From the NCBI RefSeq assembly GCF_036245645.1, contig NZ_BTPE01000013.1:79316-143315 (forward strand): 64,000 bases of DNA. The letters are read 5' to 3'. A program made the position numbers and the translations under genes. The notes beneath the pieces were generated by a model. That model made no database searches. It saw only the letters and a list, made by a program, of their open reading frames with translations, and was not told the origin of the DNA. Positions 7,006 to 15,545 of this stretch are shown one piece after another. How positions within the stretch are numbered: position 1 is the first letter of the stretch; every line of letters starts with the position of its first letter. Source of the stretch: Algoriphagus taiwanensis. GTDB lineage: Bacteria > Bacteroidota > Bacteroidia > Cytophagales > Cyclobacteriaceae.

Positions 7006-9399
7006 ATGAAAAAATTCCTCTCCCTTTTGGGATTTGTATCATTCCTGCTGATTGTAGGGATCTTGGTTTTGATTTTTATAAAAAGTCCAAAATACAATGG
7101 AGAGGTGAGCCTTCCGGGTCTTTCTCAATCCACCGAAGTCTATTTTGACGAATACGGCATCCCGCACATCTACGCCCAAAATGAATCGGACGCTTATCGC
7201 GCTCTAGGCTATATCCACGCTCAAGAGCGGCTTTTCCAATTGGAAATGATGAGAAGAGTGGGTTCGGGAACCTTGGCGGAATTTTTAGGAAAAGATCTCC
7301 TGGAAGTCGATCAGTTTTTTCACACACTCGGCATTCCAAAGCACGCCAAAGAAAGTACGGAAACACTGATTGCCCAGGGAACCACTCCTTGGAGAACTGC
7401 CTCTGAAGCGTACATCGAAGGAGTCAATGAATTCATAGCCCATGGCAATCTTCCTGTAGAGTATCTCCTTTTGGGTGAAAAACCCAGGCCCTACACGCTG
7501 GAAGACATGCACTCCATCGTTGGCTACATGTCATTCACCTTTGCCATGGCTGTAAAGACAGATCCTTTGCTTACCAAAATATCCAGAAACTTTGGGCCTG
7601 AATACCTCAATTCTCTTGCAGTAGAAACCCTGCCTGAGCATCATGTGATACCGGTTCACTACCCGGATTCTACAACGAGCATCTCAACAAGTACCTCAAC
7701 CTTGACCGCTCTATTGGAAAAAATCCCCGTACCCCAATTGCAGGGCTCGAATGCTTGGGTGATTTCCGGTAATCGAACTCAGTCCGAAAAGGTGATCTTC
7801 AGCAACGACACGCACATCGGCTTTTCTTCCCCCTCGGTCTGGTTTGAAGCCCATTTGGAATATCCCGGATTCAGCTTTTATGGTAATCATCTCGCTGGAA
7901 TCCCCTTTGGATTTATGGGAAACAACCGACATCATTCCATTGGATTGACCATGTTTGAAAACGATGATCAGGACTTTTTCGAAGAAAAGCTGAATCCCGA
8001 AAATCCAAATGAAATCCTGATCGGCGAAGAAGCTTTTCCCATCCAAACCCGAAAGGAAATCATCCGAGTCAAAGGACAAGACCCTGTAGAATGGGAAATC
8101 CGAGAAACCCCTCATGGTCCCATCATCAATCCGGTAGTCAAGGAAATTGCGGACCTGACCTCCAATCCTGTCTCATCTTGGTGGGTCTATCTGCTCGAAC
8201 CAGCCAAGAGTTTTGAAGCAGTTTACAAAATGAATCATGCCCAATCTATTACAGAAGTAGCAGAGGCGGTTGCCTTGATTCATGCTCCCGGACTGAATAT
8301 CATGTATGGAGATGCTGAGGGAAACATCGCCTGGTGGGCGGCTGCAAAGCTTCCGATTCGTGGAAAAAAAGCCCATTCCAAGATTATTGCGGATGGTTCC
8401 GATCCCGAAACCCAGCCAAAAGGTTGGTATCCTTTCGAAGAAAACCCCAAAAGCATCAACCCTCCCAGTGGGTTTGTAGCTTCTGCAAACAATCAACCCG
8501 ATTCTACCAGAGGAGGTCATTTATTTCCCGGGTATTATTTTCCGGGGGAAAGATGGAACCGGATCGCAAAAACCATTTCTTCCCGAAGCGATTGGGATGT
8601 AAAATCCCTCCAAAGCTTACAATTGGAAACGATCAATGAGGTATTTCCCCAAATCGCCCAATTTATGCTCGCTGAGGTCAATAGAGAGGACTTTGAGGAA
8701 TTTGCTGAAGCTTTGGAAAGGTTAGAAACTTGGGATGGAGACCATCAAATCAAAAAGACCGAGCCCACCCTTTTCTACAAATGGCTGCTCCATACCTGGA
8801 GATTGGCTATGGAAGATGAGCTGGGAAAAGAGGGCTTCGAGGCATTTCTTCAGACCTTTATCATGGTCAACAGCAACCGACATTTCATCACTAAAGAAGA
8901 CAATCCCTGGTGGGACAAGCAAGATACCCCGGAGAAGGAAACCCGTGAGGATATCATCAGGGAAGCCTTGTCCCTTTCCTTGAATGAGCTTTCCCAACAG
9001 CTGGGAAATAACCCCAAAGAATGGAATTGGGAAAAAGTGGTGAATCTGGTGCACCCTCATCCTCTGGGAAGCCAAAAGCCCTTGGATAAATTATTCAACG
9101 TACAAGCTGGCCCAATCGCCGGAAACGAGGAAGCCGTAAACAAGCTGACCCTAAAACCTATGCCCGATGGCACTTATCAGGTAGTAGCAGGCCCTGCCAT
9201 CCGAATTATGTTGGACTTTGGAGATTTGGAAAATTCTGTTTCAGTTTTGCCCACCGGCAATAGCGGCAACCGATTCAGCAAGCACTATGCAGACCAAAAA
9301 GAGCTTTTTGTGAAAGGGAAGTATCGACCGCAAGAAATGAATGAAGCGAGGATCAAAGAGCGGTCAGAAAATAAATTGATTTTAAACCCTGCTGACTAG
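7006..9399 (+). CDS. penicillin acylase family protein (Ntn hydrolase)
   Basis: 797 residues from the ATG at 7006; the longer frame from a TTG at 6976 would put extra residues before an N-terminal hydrophobic anchor. The single N-terminal membrane segment (about residues 3-25) exports the protein. FDEYGIPHIYA and ALGYIHAQERLFQLE are the family's alpha-chain signature. LQGSNAWV contains the autocatalytic Gly-Ser junction: Ser248 would become the N-terminal nucleophile of the beta chain. Relatives hydrolyse amides such as penicillins and acyl-homoserine lactones; the natural substrate here is unknown. It stands alone between the aminotransferase and msrB. Confidence 0.85.
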   Translation: MKKFLSLLGFVSFLLIVGILVLIFIKSPKYNGEVSLPGLSQSTEVYFDEYGIPHIYAQNESDAYRALGYIHAQERLFQLEMMRRVGSGTLAEFLGKDLLEVDQFFHTLGIPKHAKESTETLIAQGTTPWRTASEAYIEGVNEFIAHGNLPVEYLLLGEKPRPYTLEDMHSIVGYMSFTFAMAVKTDPLLTKISRNFGPEYLNSLAVETLPEHHVIPVHYPDSTTSISTSTSTLTALLEKIPVPQLQGSNAWVISGNRTQSEKVIFSNDTHIGFSSPSVWFEAHLEYPGFSFYGNHLAGIPFGFMGNNRHHSIGLTMFENDDQDFFEEKLNPENPNEILIGEEAFPIQTRKEIIRVKGQDPVEWEIRETPHGPIINPVVKEIADLTSNPVSSWWVYLLEPAKSFEAVYKMNHAQSITEVAEAVALIHAPGLNIMYGDAEGNIAWWAAAKLPIRGKKAHSKIIADGSDPETQPKGWYPFEENPKSINPPSGFVASANNQPDSTRGGHLFPGYYFPGERWNRIAKTISSRSDWDVKSLQSLQLETINEVFPQIAQFMLAEVNREDFEEFAEALERLETWDGDHQIKKTEPTLFYKWLLHTWRLAMEDELGKEGFEAFLQTFIMVNSNRHFITKEDNPWWDKQDTPEKETREDIIREALSLSLNELSQQLGNNPKEWNWEKVVNLVHPHPLGSQKPLDKLFNVQAGPIAGNEEAVNKLTLKPMPDGTYQVVAGPAIRIMLDFGDLENSVSVLPTGNSGNRFSKHYADQKELFVKGKYRPQEMNEARIKERSENKLILNPAD

Positions 9400-9438
9400 A
9401 GGAGAGTTATTGAATCAGTGAGATTATAAATTATTGAA

Positions 9439-9888
9439 ATGGGAATTTTTGATAGAAATAAAAGTAAAAAAGATCCAAAGGCTTACCCTGTTCAAAAGCC
9501 TGAAGAAGAGTGGCAGGAGATTTTAGATCCACATTCCTATCATGTCCTTCGGGAAAAAGGCACCGAAAGACCATTTACCGGACAGTACTACCTGAACAAG
9601 GACACCGGTATCTACGAGTGCAAAGCCTGCGGAAATGAGATTTTTCACTCTTCCAAAAAGTACGACAGCGGCTGTGGATGGCCAAGTTTTACCGAGCCCA
9701 TTCGGCCTGAGGCCATCGATGTGCAGATGGACTACAGCCACTTTATGATCCGGGAAGAGATTCTTTGTGGTAATTGCGGAGGACATCTGGGGCACCGCTT
9801 CCCTGACGGACCAAAAGACCAAGGAGGAATCCGCTACTGCATCAATTCGGTCAGTATGGATTTCAAAAAAGAGGACGAAAAAGCTTAA
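9439..9888 (+). CDS. msrB: peptide-methionine (R)-S-oxide reductase MsrB
   Basis: 149 residues. Two CxxC pairs (Cys61/Cys64 and Cys110/Cys113) bind the structural zinc, Cys79 in SGCGWPSF is the likely resolving cysteine, and Cys134 in RYCINS is the catalytic cysteine that attacks methionine-R-sulfoxide. HRFPDGP completes the signature. No signal peptide is visible, so it should act in the cytoplasm. No MsrA domain is fused. The gene overlaps the convergent TIGR02757 gene by 4 nt. Confidence 0.93.
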   Translation: MGIFDRNKSKKDPKAYPVQKPEEEWQEILDPHSYHVLREKGTERPFTGQYYLNKDTGIYECKACGNEIFHSSKKYDSGCGWPSFTEPIRPEAIDVQMDYSHFMIREEILCGNCGGHLGHRFPDGPKDQGGIRYCINSVSMDFKKEDEKA

Positions 9889-10652
9889 AATTTCTCTTCA
9901 ATCCCTAAGCCAAACAAGGCGAAATCGTACTTCACGGGATCTTGAGGATCAAACTCTTTCAATCGCTCGGTCAACTCAAGTGCTGTAAACCAGTCGGTCT
10001 GCTTTCTCTGGATCAGGCCCAATTTCCTCGCCACACGATCCACATGGAGGTCGCAGGGACAAATGAGTTGAGAGGGTTGGATTTTATTCCAAATCCCGAA
10101 ATCCACTCCTTTGTCATCCTTTCTTACCATCCAGCGAAGAAACATGTTGATCCTCTTACAGGCCGCTTTTCGGGCTGGGGTAGCGATATGCTTTCGTGTA
10201 CGTGAAGGTGCATCCGGTAAGCTGAAGAAGAATTCATGAAATCGGACCAGCATACTTTCCATAGCATCCTCCCGATTGGTTTGTCCGATCAAGAAGGCCT
10301 CTTCCAAACTGGGATGGTTTCGATAGTACCAAGCCAAAAAATGAATGAAGTAAAGCGTATCCGTCGCATTGAAGGTTCGGTGCTTAAAACTCAAAAACGG
10401 CTTTAAATCGCTTTCCTGATGGTTTTTCAAAAAGTCATGGGGTGCATGGTCCATCATCTGGAAAAGCTCATTGCACTTATTGATGATGGTTTTTCTTTGT
10501 CCCCAAGCCAAAATCGCCGCAAAAAAGCCGGTGATTTCAATATCCTCTTTTTTAGAATATTGATGGGGTATAGAAATGGGATCATTGGGAATGAAGCCCG
10601 GCTGATTGTATTGGATGTATTTTTCCTCCAAAAAATCTTTTAGGGAATTCAT
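9885..10652 (-). CDS. TIGR02757 family protein (DUF2400)
   Basis: 255 residues of an alpha-helical protein I recognise as the TIGR02757/DUF2400 family, widespread in Bacteroidota and some Proteobacteria and without an assigned function. Family landmarks are FFAAILAWGQRKTIINKC near residue 43, MFLRWMVRKDDKGVDFGIW near 172 and CPCDLHVDRVARKLGL near 195. The last two resemble helix-hairpin-helix DNA glycosylase folds (the family has been compared to them), so a nucleic-acid role is possible but unproven. It starts 4 nt after the end of the upstream membrane protein gene, so they form an operon. Confidence 0.75.
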   Translation of the reverse strand: MNSLKDFLEEKYIQYNQPGFIPNDPISIPHQYSKKEDIEITGFFAAILAWGQRKTIINKCNELFQMMDHAPHDFLKNHQESDLKPFLSFKHRTFNATDTLYFIHFLAWYYRNHPSLEEAFLIGQTNREDAMESMLVRFHEFFFSLPDAPSRTRKHIATPARKAACKRINMFLRWMVRKDDKGVDFGIWNKIQPSQLICPCDLHVDRVARKLGLIQRKQTDWFTALELTERLKEFDPQDPVKYDFALFGLGIEEKF

Positions 10653-10656
10653 GCGA

Positions 10657-11211
10657 TCAAAGGGCCACTTTCACTTCTCCACCCTGAGCCCCATCAAACC
10701 ATTTGAAGGAAAGCTCATTCTCAGCTTTCTCTGACACATGCCAATCAAAGGACTTAATCTGAGTAAGGGAGCGAAGAGAATCCTCATCGGGATCGTACAG
10801 GCAAATGTCAAAATCTGGCATATTCTTGGAGTCCAGCGTATTCCATTTCTCCAAGATAAACCCCTCCTCGATCACTCTTATTTTATTGCCAAAGACATAA
10901 TCAGTAAGCACAGAAGGCACTCCGTCTTTTCTCCTAAGTCTAAATCCTGAAGGCCCAAACAAGATCTGCTTGCAAAGCTTAGCTTCCAAAAGCTCGTTGG
11001 AATGGGGTAATGTTTCCCACTCGGACTCTTTAATCACCACTTTTTTTCCCTCAGGTTTGATACTGGCCAAAAGCTGAGAAAGCTTGGAAAACACGAAGGT
11101 CAAGCCAATAAAGAGCAAACCAAAACTGGCCAAAATCGGATAGGAAATGATAAAAATCGCATTCCAGATAAATCTGAATAGGTGATGAAAGAAGAGTTGG
11201 ACTTTGCTCAT
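10657..11211 (-). CDS. hypothetical membrane-anchored protein
   Basis: 184 residues that I do not recognise. The N-terminus has one or two hydrophobic helices (about residues 8-45), after which a soluble domain of ~135 residues follows (GPSGFRLRRKDG, YVFGNKIRVIEEGF, DICLYDPDEDSL). Codon use and spacing (4 nt before the TIGR02757 gene) argue that it is a real gene cotranscribed with it. No catalytic motif is visible. Confidence 0.6.
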   Translation of the reverse strand: MSKVQLFFHHLFRFIWNAIFIISYPILASFGLLFIGLTFVFSKLSQLLASIKPEGKKVVIKESEWETLPHSNELLEAKLCKQILFGPSGFRLRRKDGVPSVLTDYVFGNKIRVIEEGFILEKWNTLDSKNMPDFDICLYDPDEDSLRSLTQIKSFDWHVSEKAENELSFKWFDGAQGGEVKVAL

Positions 11212-11368
11212 GGGGTAATATGGAGCCGTAAAGGTACCGCTGTTAGACTAGAATCCCAAAGTGATAATGATCAGCTTTAGCCCTTAGATACTTAAAGACG
11301 GGAAAACCGGAAAGGATCAAATATCAATTGAATTGGATAAAACTTGAGAATGGATTTTCCTATCAAAT

Positions 11369-11393
11369 AAAAAAGCCTTCACAAGGAAGGCTA
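11369..11393 (-). terminator. rho-independent terminator of the LysM gene
   Basis: On the minus strand a GCCTTC/GAAGGC stem with a 5-nt loop is followed by a T6 run. It lies 23 nt past the stop codon of the LysM gene. The surrounding 204-nt spacer (11212-11415) holds nothing else I can identify. Confidence 0.85.
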
Positions 11394-11415
11394 TACTAAT
11401 TAAGCTATGTAAATT

Positions 11416-12597
11416 TTAGTACAATACTTCAACCGGAAAACGATTATTAACCGCTCTCAACTGATCGTAGGCAGCTTGGGATAGTTTGATTACCAGTTTG
11501 GAATTGTCGCCTGTCTCAGGTAGAGTACCTACCACTCGGGCGAAAATGGTCACATCATTTTCTTCATTCTTCACACGCATGATGCTTCCCACAGGAGCAG
11601 TACGGTGCAAAACCAAATACTTTTTATGTCCTCCGGTACCTTCGATCACTTCAGCCTGTCCGTTTTCCTTGATATTTTTAAATCCTCCGGAAGTATATTC
11701 GATCGTATTTTCCTCTCTCATCTCGGCTGTGGAGACGGCCATCTTCGGCTCTCCGATTACAGGTACAGTAGATGGTCCTTCTGGAGCTCTCCCAACTTTA
11801 ATGCTTTGCCCAACCCGAAGGTTATTGGAAGTCAACCCATTCCACCGAATCAAATCTTCTACACTGGAATTGTATTGATTAGATAGAGAAAATAGTGTTT
11901 CCCCTGACTTTACAGTGTGAGAAATCCACTCTCCCGGTACGATGGGAGTAGAAGTAAGGGTGTTGGATACGGTTACGGTGGAAGTTGTTTTAGTAGGCTC
12001 AGACTTTGGAGAAGGTGTTTCTTTTCTTGGTTCTTCTTTCTTAGGAGTGGGCTCTGGCTTGGGAGTTTCTTTTGGAGCGGAAGTTGGAACGGAGGCAGTG
12101 GTGGTTACAGCCAAAGTCGGATTGACAGCTACTGCCGGAGAGGGAGCAGTCTCCTTAACCACCAAGGCCTGTCCCACGCTCAGGTCATTTCCCAGAAGTT
12201 TGTTCCATTGCTTCAAAGAATCTACCGTTACTCCATATTTTTTCGAAATGGAGAAAAGAGTTTCTCCCGGAGCGACTTTGTGAAGGGAATTTCCATCAGG
12301 CAGCTTTGCCGCAGTGATATAAGGTATCCGGATAGTTTGACCTGCTTTCAATCCCTGCTTGAGTGATTCATTGGCATTTTGGATTTCTCCGACTGAAGCT
12401 TGGTATTTTCTGGAAATGGAAAAAAGAGTCTCCCCACCGGTTACTTGATGAAGGATAAAAGTTTTGTCTCCTACCCGCTCCACGCCTACAGAATCTCCCA
12501 AGGTCAATCCCTTGGCATGAGATTCTTGAAAAGAAATTAGGAAAGCAAAAAAGGTGAATATCAGAAGAGTTTTGCCAGAGAAGAAAGTGGTATTCAT
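11416..12597 (-). CDS. exported triple-LysM protein with RlpA-like C-terminal domain
   Basis: 393 residues. A signal peptide (residues 1-28, ending SHA) is followed by three LysM repeats, each with the GETLFSIS(R/K)KY or GETLFSLSNQY signature (near residues 55, 112 and 234), which bind peptidoglycan glycan chains. A Pro/Thr/Lys/Glu-rich linker (about 160-220) separates repeats two and three. The last ~70 residues (LVLHRTAPVGSIMRV to FPVEVLY) look like a double-psi beta-barrel of the RlpA type, but without the catalytic Asp segment, so probably non-enzymatic. A cell-wall structural or tethering role is inferred. The gene is divergent from the NfeD protease gene. Confidence 0.8.
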   Translation of the reverse strand: MNTTFFSGKTLLIFTFFAFLISFQESHAKGLTLGDSVGVERVGDKTFILHQVTGGETLFSISRKYQASVGEIQNANESLKQGLKAGQTIRIPYITAAKLPDGNSLHKVAPGETLFSISKKYGVTVDSLKQWNKLLGNDLSVGQALVVKETAPSPAVAVNPTLAVTTTASVPTSAPKETPKPEPTPKKEEPRKETPSPKSEPTKTTSTVTVSNTLTSTPIVPGEWISHTVKSGETLFSLSNQYNSSVEDLIRWNGLTSNNLRVGQSIKVGRAPEGPSTVPVIGEPKMAVSTAEMREENTIEYTSGGFKNIKENGQAEVIEGTGGHKKYLVLHRTAPVGSIMRVKNEENDVTIFARVVGTLPETGDNSKLVIKLSQAAYDQLRAVNNRFPVEVLY

Positions 12598-12624
12598 GGG
12601 TCGTAATTATTTTTAGAACAAATT

Positions 12625-12638
12625 CAGGATTAATCCTG
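12625..12638. promoter_or_regulatory. perfect 14-bp palindrome in the lysM/nfeD divergent spacer
   Basis: CAGGATTAATCCTG is a perfect inverted repeat 28-41 bp upstream of the LysM start. It overlaps TGAATTTG on the minus strand (12626-12619), a 7-of-8 match to the -7 element. An operator is possible; no regulator is assigned. Confidence 0.35.
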
Positions 12639-12753
12639 TACTATTTTTAGGCAATAATTATGCTAAAAATCACTTCCAAACCACTAAAGAATAAAAGTCA
12701 TTCCTAGTGATTTGTCTGATAGCTTAGTATCTTTTCTTTCTCTTATTCCAATT

Positions 12754-14100
12754 ATGAATCTAAAACGACTATCTCTTATTCTTTTTTTCGGACTCTTTTC
12801 GGCATTTGCTTTTTCTCAGGAAAAAATAGAAAAGGTCTACACCTTCAAAATCGATAAGGACATCGATCCTGCGATGAACCGTCGGGTAAAAATGGCCTTG
12901 GACGAAGCCAAAGAAAAAGGTGCGGACCTGGTCCTGATCGAAATGGATACCTATGGAGGAGAGGTCACAGATGCCGATGAAATCCGAACCCGGATTTTGG
13001 AGTCAGAGATTCCCGTCTATGTGTTTATCAATAAGGATGCAGCTTCTGCAGGAGCCTTGATTTCCATTGCCTGCGACAGCATCTACATGGCACCCGGGGC
13101 TAGCATTGGTGCAGCGACAGTCGTCAACGGAGTCGATGGTGCAGCGGCACCGGACAAATACCAATCCTACATGCGGTCCATGATGCGCAGCACTGCCGAG
13201 GCCAAGGGAAGAGACCCGAAAATCGCAGAAGCCATGGTGGATGAAAAAATTGAGATTGAAGGTGTTTCAGCAGCTGGTTCGGTGATCACTTTTTCCGTTT
13301 CAGAAGCCATCAAATATGGATTTTGTGACGGAGAATTTAGCTCCTTGAATGAGATTTTGGAGGCAAAAGGACTAGCTCATGCTGAATTGATTGCTTACGA
13401 GGAGAGCTCTACAGAGTCTATCATTTCTTTTTTCCTGAGTCCGGCTATCAGCGGAATTCTGATCCTGATTATCATAGGAGGCATTTATTTTGAACTTCAA
13501 ACCCCCGGAGTCGGATTCCCACTTCTGGCAGCCATCATTGCTACCTTGCTCTATTTTATCCCTTACTATCTCAACGGCCTTGCGGACAATTGGGAAATAA
13601 TTGTCTTTGTGCTTGGGATTATCCTGCTTGGGGTGGAATTATTTGTCATACCCGGCTTTGGCATCTTCGGTGTTCTGGGAATTGTCTTTATTCTTGGCGG
13701 ATTGGTCTTGGGTATGCTTCCAAATCAAGATTTCAATTTTGATTTTGTACCTGCTTCTGAGCTATTCCTTGCTTTACTAACCGTGATTTTGGCTGCGTTA
13801 GCCTCAGTAGGTTTAGTCTTTTGGCTTACGCCAAAGGTCAATCAATGGGGTGCATTCAGCACTATTACCTTGGCAAGCACCCAGGAACGTACTCAGGGCT
13901 ACACCTCGAGTTTTTATGCAGACAGCTTAAAGGGAAAAACAGGAATCGTCCACAATCGACTTAGGCCAAGCGGCAAAGTAGAAATCGAAGGGGAAATTTA
14001 CGATGCCTATTCCAGAGGAGAATTTTTGGATCAGGGCGAACCCATCATCGTTATTTCCACAGAAGGAACCAGCCTAAAAGTCAAAAAATGGGAAGGCTAA
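12754..14100 (+). CDS. NfeD-family membrane serine protease (ClpP class)
   Basis: 448 residues from the ATG at 12754, which starts a clean signal peptide (to about FAFSQ, residue 22). The exported N-terminal domain is ClpP/SppA-like: MDTYGGEV, then KDAASAGALIS with the nucleophile Ser98, and Lys135 in PDKYQSY as the likely general base, as in archaeal PH1510. Four to five membrane helices follow (about 222-350), then a C-terminal OB-fold NfeD domain (GKTGIVHNRLRPSGKVEI). Such long NfeD proteins are thought to act in membrane quality control, often with a stomatin partner; no stomatin gene is adjacent here. Confidence 0.88.
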   Translation: MNLKRLSLILFFGLFSAFAFSQEKIEKVYTFKIDKDIDPAMNRRVKMALDEAKEKGADLVLIEMDTYGGEVTDADEIRTRILESEIPVYVFINKDAASAGALISIACDSIYMAPGASIGAATVVNGVDGAAAPDKYQSYMRSMMRSTAEAKGRDPKIAEAMVDEKIEIEGVSAAGSVITFSVSEAIKYGFCDGEFSSLNEILEAKGLAHAELIAYEESSTESIISFFLSPAISGILILIIIGGIYFELQTPGVGFPLLAAIIATLLYFIPYYLNGLADNWEIIVFVLGIILLGVELFVIPGFGIFGVLGIVFILGGLVLGMLPNQDFNFDFVPASELFLALLTVILAALASVGLVFWLTPKVNQWGAFSTITLASTQERTQGYTSSFYADSLKGKTGIVHNRLRPSGKVEIEGEIYDAYSRGEFLDQGEPIIVISTEGTSLKVKKWEG

Positions 14101-14114
14101 AGGCGGGATTTTGA

Positions 14115-14122
14115 TAAGTTTG
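14115..14122 (+). promoter_or_regulatory. putative -7 element before the truncated haemoglobin gene
   Basis: TAAGTTTG is a perfect TAnnTTTG match ending 4 nt before the ATG at 14127, so the transcript would be essentially leaderless. I see no clear -33 element. Confidence 0.4.
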
Positions 14123-14126
14123 TGGC

Positions 14127-14504
14127 ATGAATCCATTCCAGTCTGTCTACCAACTGATAGGAGAAGAAAAAATCAGGGAACTCACCGCATACTTTTATCA
14201 GGAGGTTGCTGAAAATCAGGAGCTAAGAAGACTTTATCCTGAAAAAGACTTGGCTCCTGCCGAGCGAAGGCTGTTTCTTTTTCTTCTTCAGGTTTTTGGT
14301 GGACCTCAGACTTACTCTGAGGAAAGAGGACATCCCCGACTGAGAATGAGGCATTTCAACTGGCAAATTGATGCCAAAATGAGAGACCATTGGCTGAATG
14401 CCATGTTTACAGCCCTGGATAAAATCGAACCTGAACAAAATGTGAAGGAATTGATGATGGGGTACTTTATCAAAGTGGCTAATCATATGATCAACCATGA
14501 GTAA
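14127..14504 (+). CDS. group II truncated haemoglobin
   Basis: 125 residues, the usual size for a 2-on-2 globin. FGGPQTYSEERGHPRLRMRH is the group II signature, with the proximal His within the RGHPRLRMRH stretch, and RDHWLNAM carries the conserved Trp of helix G. Relatives bind oxygen or nitric oxide and are linked to oxidative or nitrosative stress handling. The 3' end overlaps the next gene (plsC) by 8 nt, so globin, plsC and gatC form one overlapping gene string. Confidence 0.88.
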   Translation: MNPFQSVYQLIGEEKIRELTAYFYQEVAENQELRRLYPEKDLAPAERRLFLFLLQVFGGPQTYSEERGHPRLRMRHFNWQIDAKMRDHWLNAMFTALDKIEPEQNVKELMMGYFIKVANHMINHE

Positions 14505-15252
14505 ATTTTTCAGCAGAGTCTATTCTATTTATGCCGCGGTTCTTTTTGTGATCAGTTTCCTGCTGATTTTTCCATTCTTCCTGATCTGCATTTGGGTACC
14601 GGGATGGCAAAAATTCGGCAGAAAAATCAACCGCTATTGGGCAAAGGTTTACTTTTCACTGATCTTATTACCCGTTCGATTGGATATCCGTGGCGAAATC
14701 AAAAAAAACCAACCCTATATTTTCCTTGCCAATCACTTCAGCTATCTCGATGTAGCCATGATGGGATTTATCCCCGGGGACGTGCTCTTTGTAGGCAAAG
14801 CTTCTATCCGCAAGGCTCCTCTTTTTGGCTACTATTTCAAAAAATTACATATCGCAGTGGACCGAAGCCGGGTCAAAAGCAGGGCTGAAACCATGCGGAG
14901 AGCAGGTGAAGCTTTGGATCGGGGAAGTGGTATCGTTTTGTTTCCTGAAGGTGGAATTTATACCCAAAATCCACCCCACATGGTTCCCTTCAAGTATGGG
15001 GCCTTTCGGCTGGCAATTGAGAAACAAATACCCATCATCCCTGTCACCTTATCCTATAATCATCTAATTTTGCCTGAGGACGGGAAATTTCTTCTGCATT
15101 GGAAGCCTGCCAAAATGGTCCTCCATGAAGCGCTCGATCCCAAAAATTTTACCACAGAGTATGAGCTTTCTGAGCACTGCTATCAAATCATACAAGAACA
15201 GCTCAATCTCGATAATCCTCCTAAAAAGTCCCTAAAAACCAGCGAGACGTGA
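14497..15252 (+). CDS. plsC: 1-acyl-sn-glycerol-3-phosphate acyltransferase
   Basis: 251 residues. An N-terminal membrane helix pair (about 8-40) precedes the acyltransferase domain with the standard catalytic motif NHFSYLD (His-x4-Asp, near 77-83), the GKASIRKAPLFG substrate motif, FPEGG (near 149) and the IPIIPVTLSY block. It acylates lysophosphatidic acid to phosphatidic acid at the inner membrane. Overlaps its neighbours at both ends (8 nt with the globin gene, 4 nt with gatC), which suggests translational coupling. Confidence 0.88.
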   Translation: MSKFFSRVYSIYAAVLFVISFLLIFPFFLICIWVPGWQKFGRKINRYWAKVYFSLILLPVRLDIRGEIKKNQPYIFLANHFSYLDVAMMGFIPGDVLFVGKASIRKAPLFGYYFKKLHIAVDRSRVKSRAETMRRAGEALDRGSGIVLFPEGGIYTQNPPHMVPFKYGAFRLAIEKQIPIIPVTLSYNHLILPEDGKFLLHWKPAKMVLHEALDPKNFTTEYELSEHCYQIIQEQLNLDNPPKKSLKTSET

Positions 15253-15545
15253 AAATAGATAAAGAAACTATCAAGAAAATAGCCCATCTGGCACGACTGG
15301 AATTTGACGAAAGCTCTGCGGAGAAAATGTCAAAAGACATGTCTCAGATTCTCGATTGGGTAGAACAATTAAACGAAGTAGATACCGAAGGAGTGGAGCC
15401 TCTCACCACGATGTCTTCCGAAGTCAATGTCATGCGGGAAGACAAAGTCGGACCGCATCTTTCCCACGAGGAAGCGCTGAAAAATGCCCCACAAAGGGAC
15501 TCTGATTACTTCCGTGTACCCAAGGTTTTGGAAACCAATGAGTAA
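15249..15545 (+). CDS. gatC: Asp-tRNA(Asn)/Glu-tRNA(Gln) amidotransferase subunit C
   Basis: 98 residues, typical GatC: IKKIAHLARLEF at the N-terminus, ILDWVEQLNEVDTEGVEPL in the middle and the RDSDYFRVPKVLE tail. It is the small wrapping subunit of the GatCAB complex, which amidates mischarged tRNA. GatA and GatB are not in the window. The start is GTG within the overlapping GTGA of the plsC stop; no ATG fits the family N-terminus. Confidence 0.93.
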   Translation: MKIDKETIKKIAHLARLEFDESSAEKMSKDMSQILDWVEQLNEVDTEGVEPLTTMSSEVNVMREDKVGPHLSHEEALKNAPQRDSDYFRVPKVLETNE

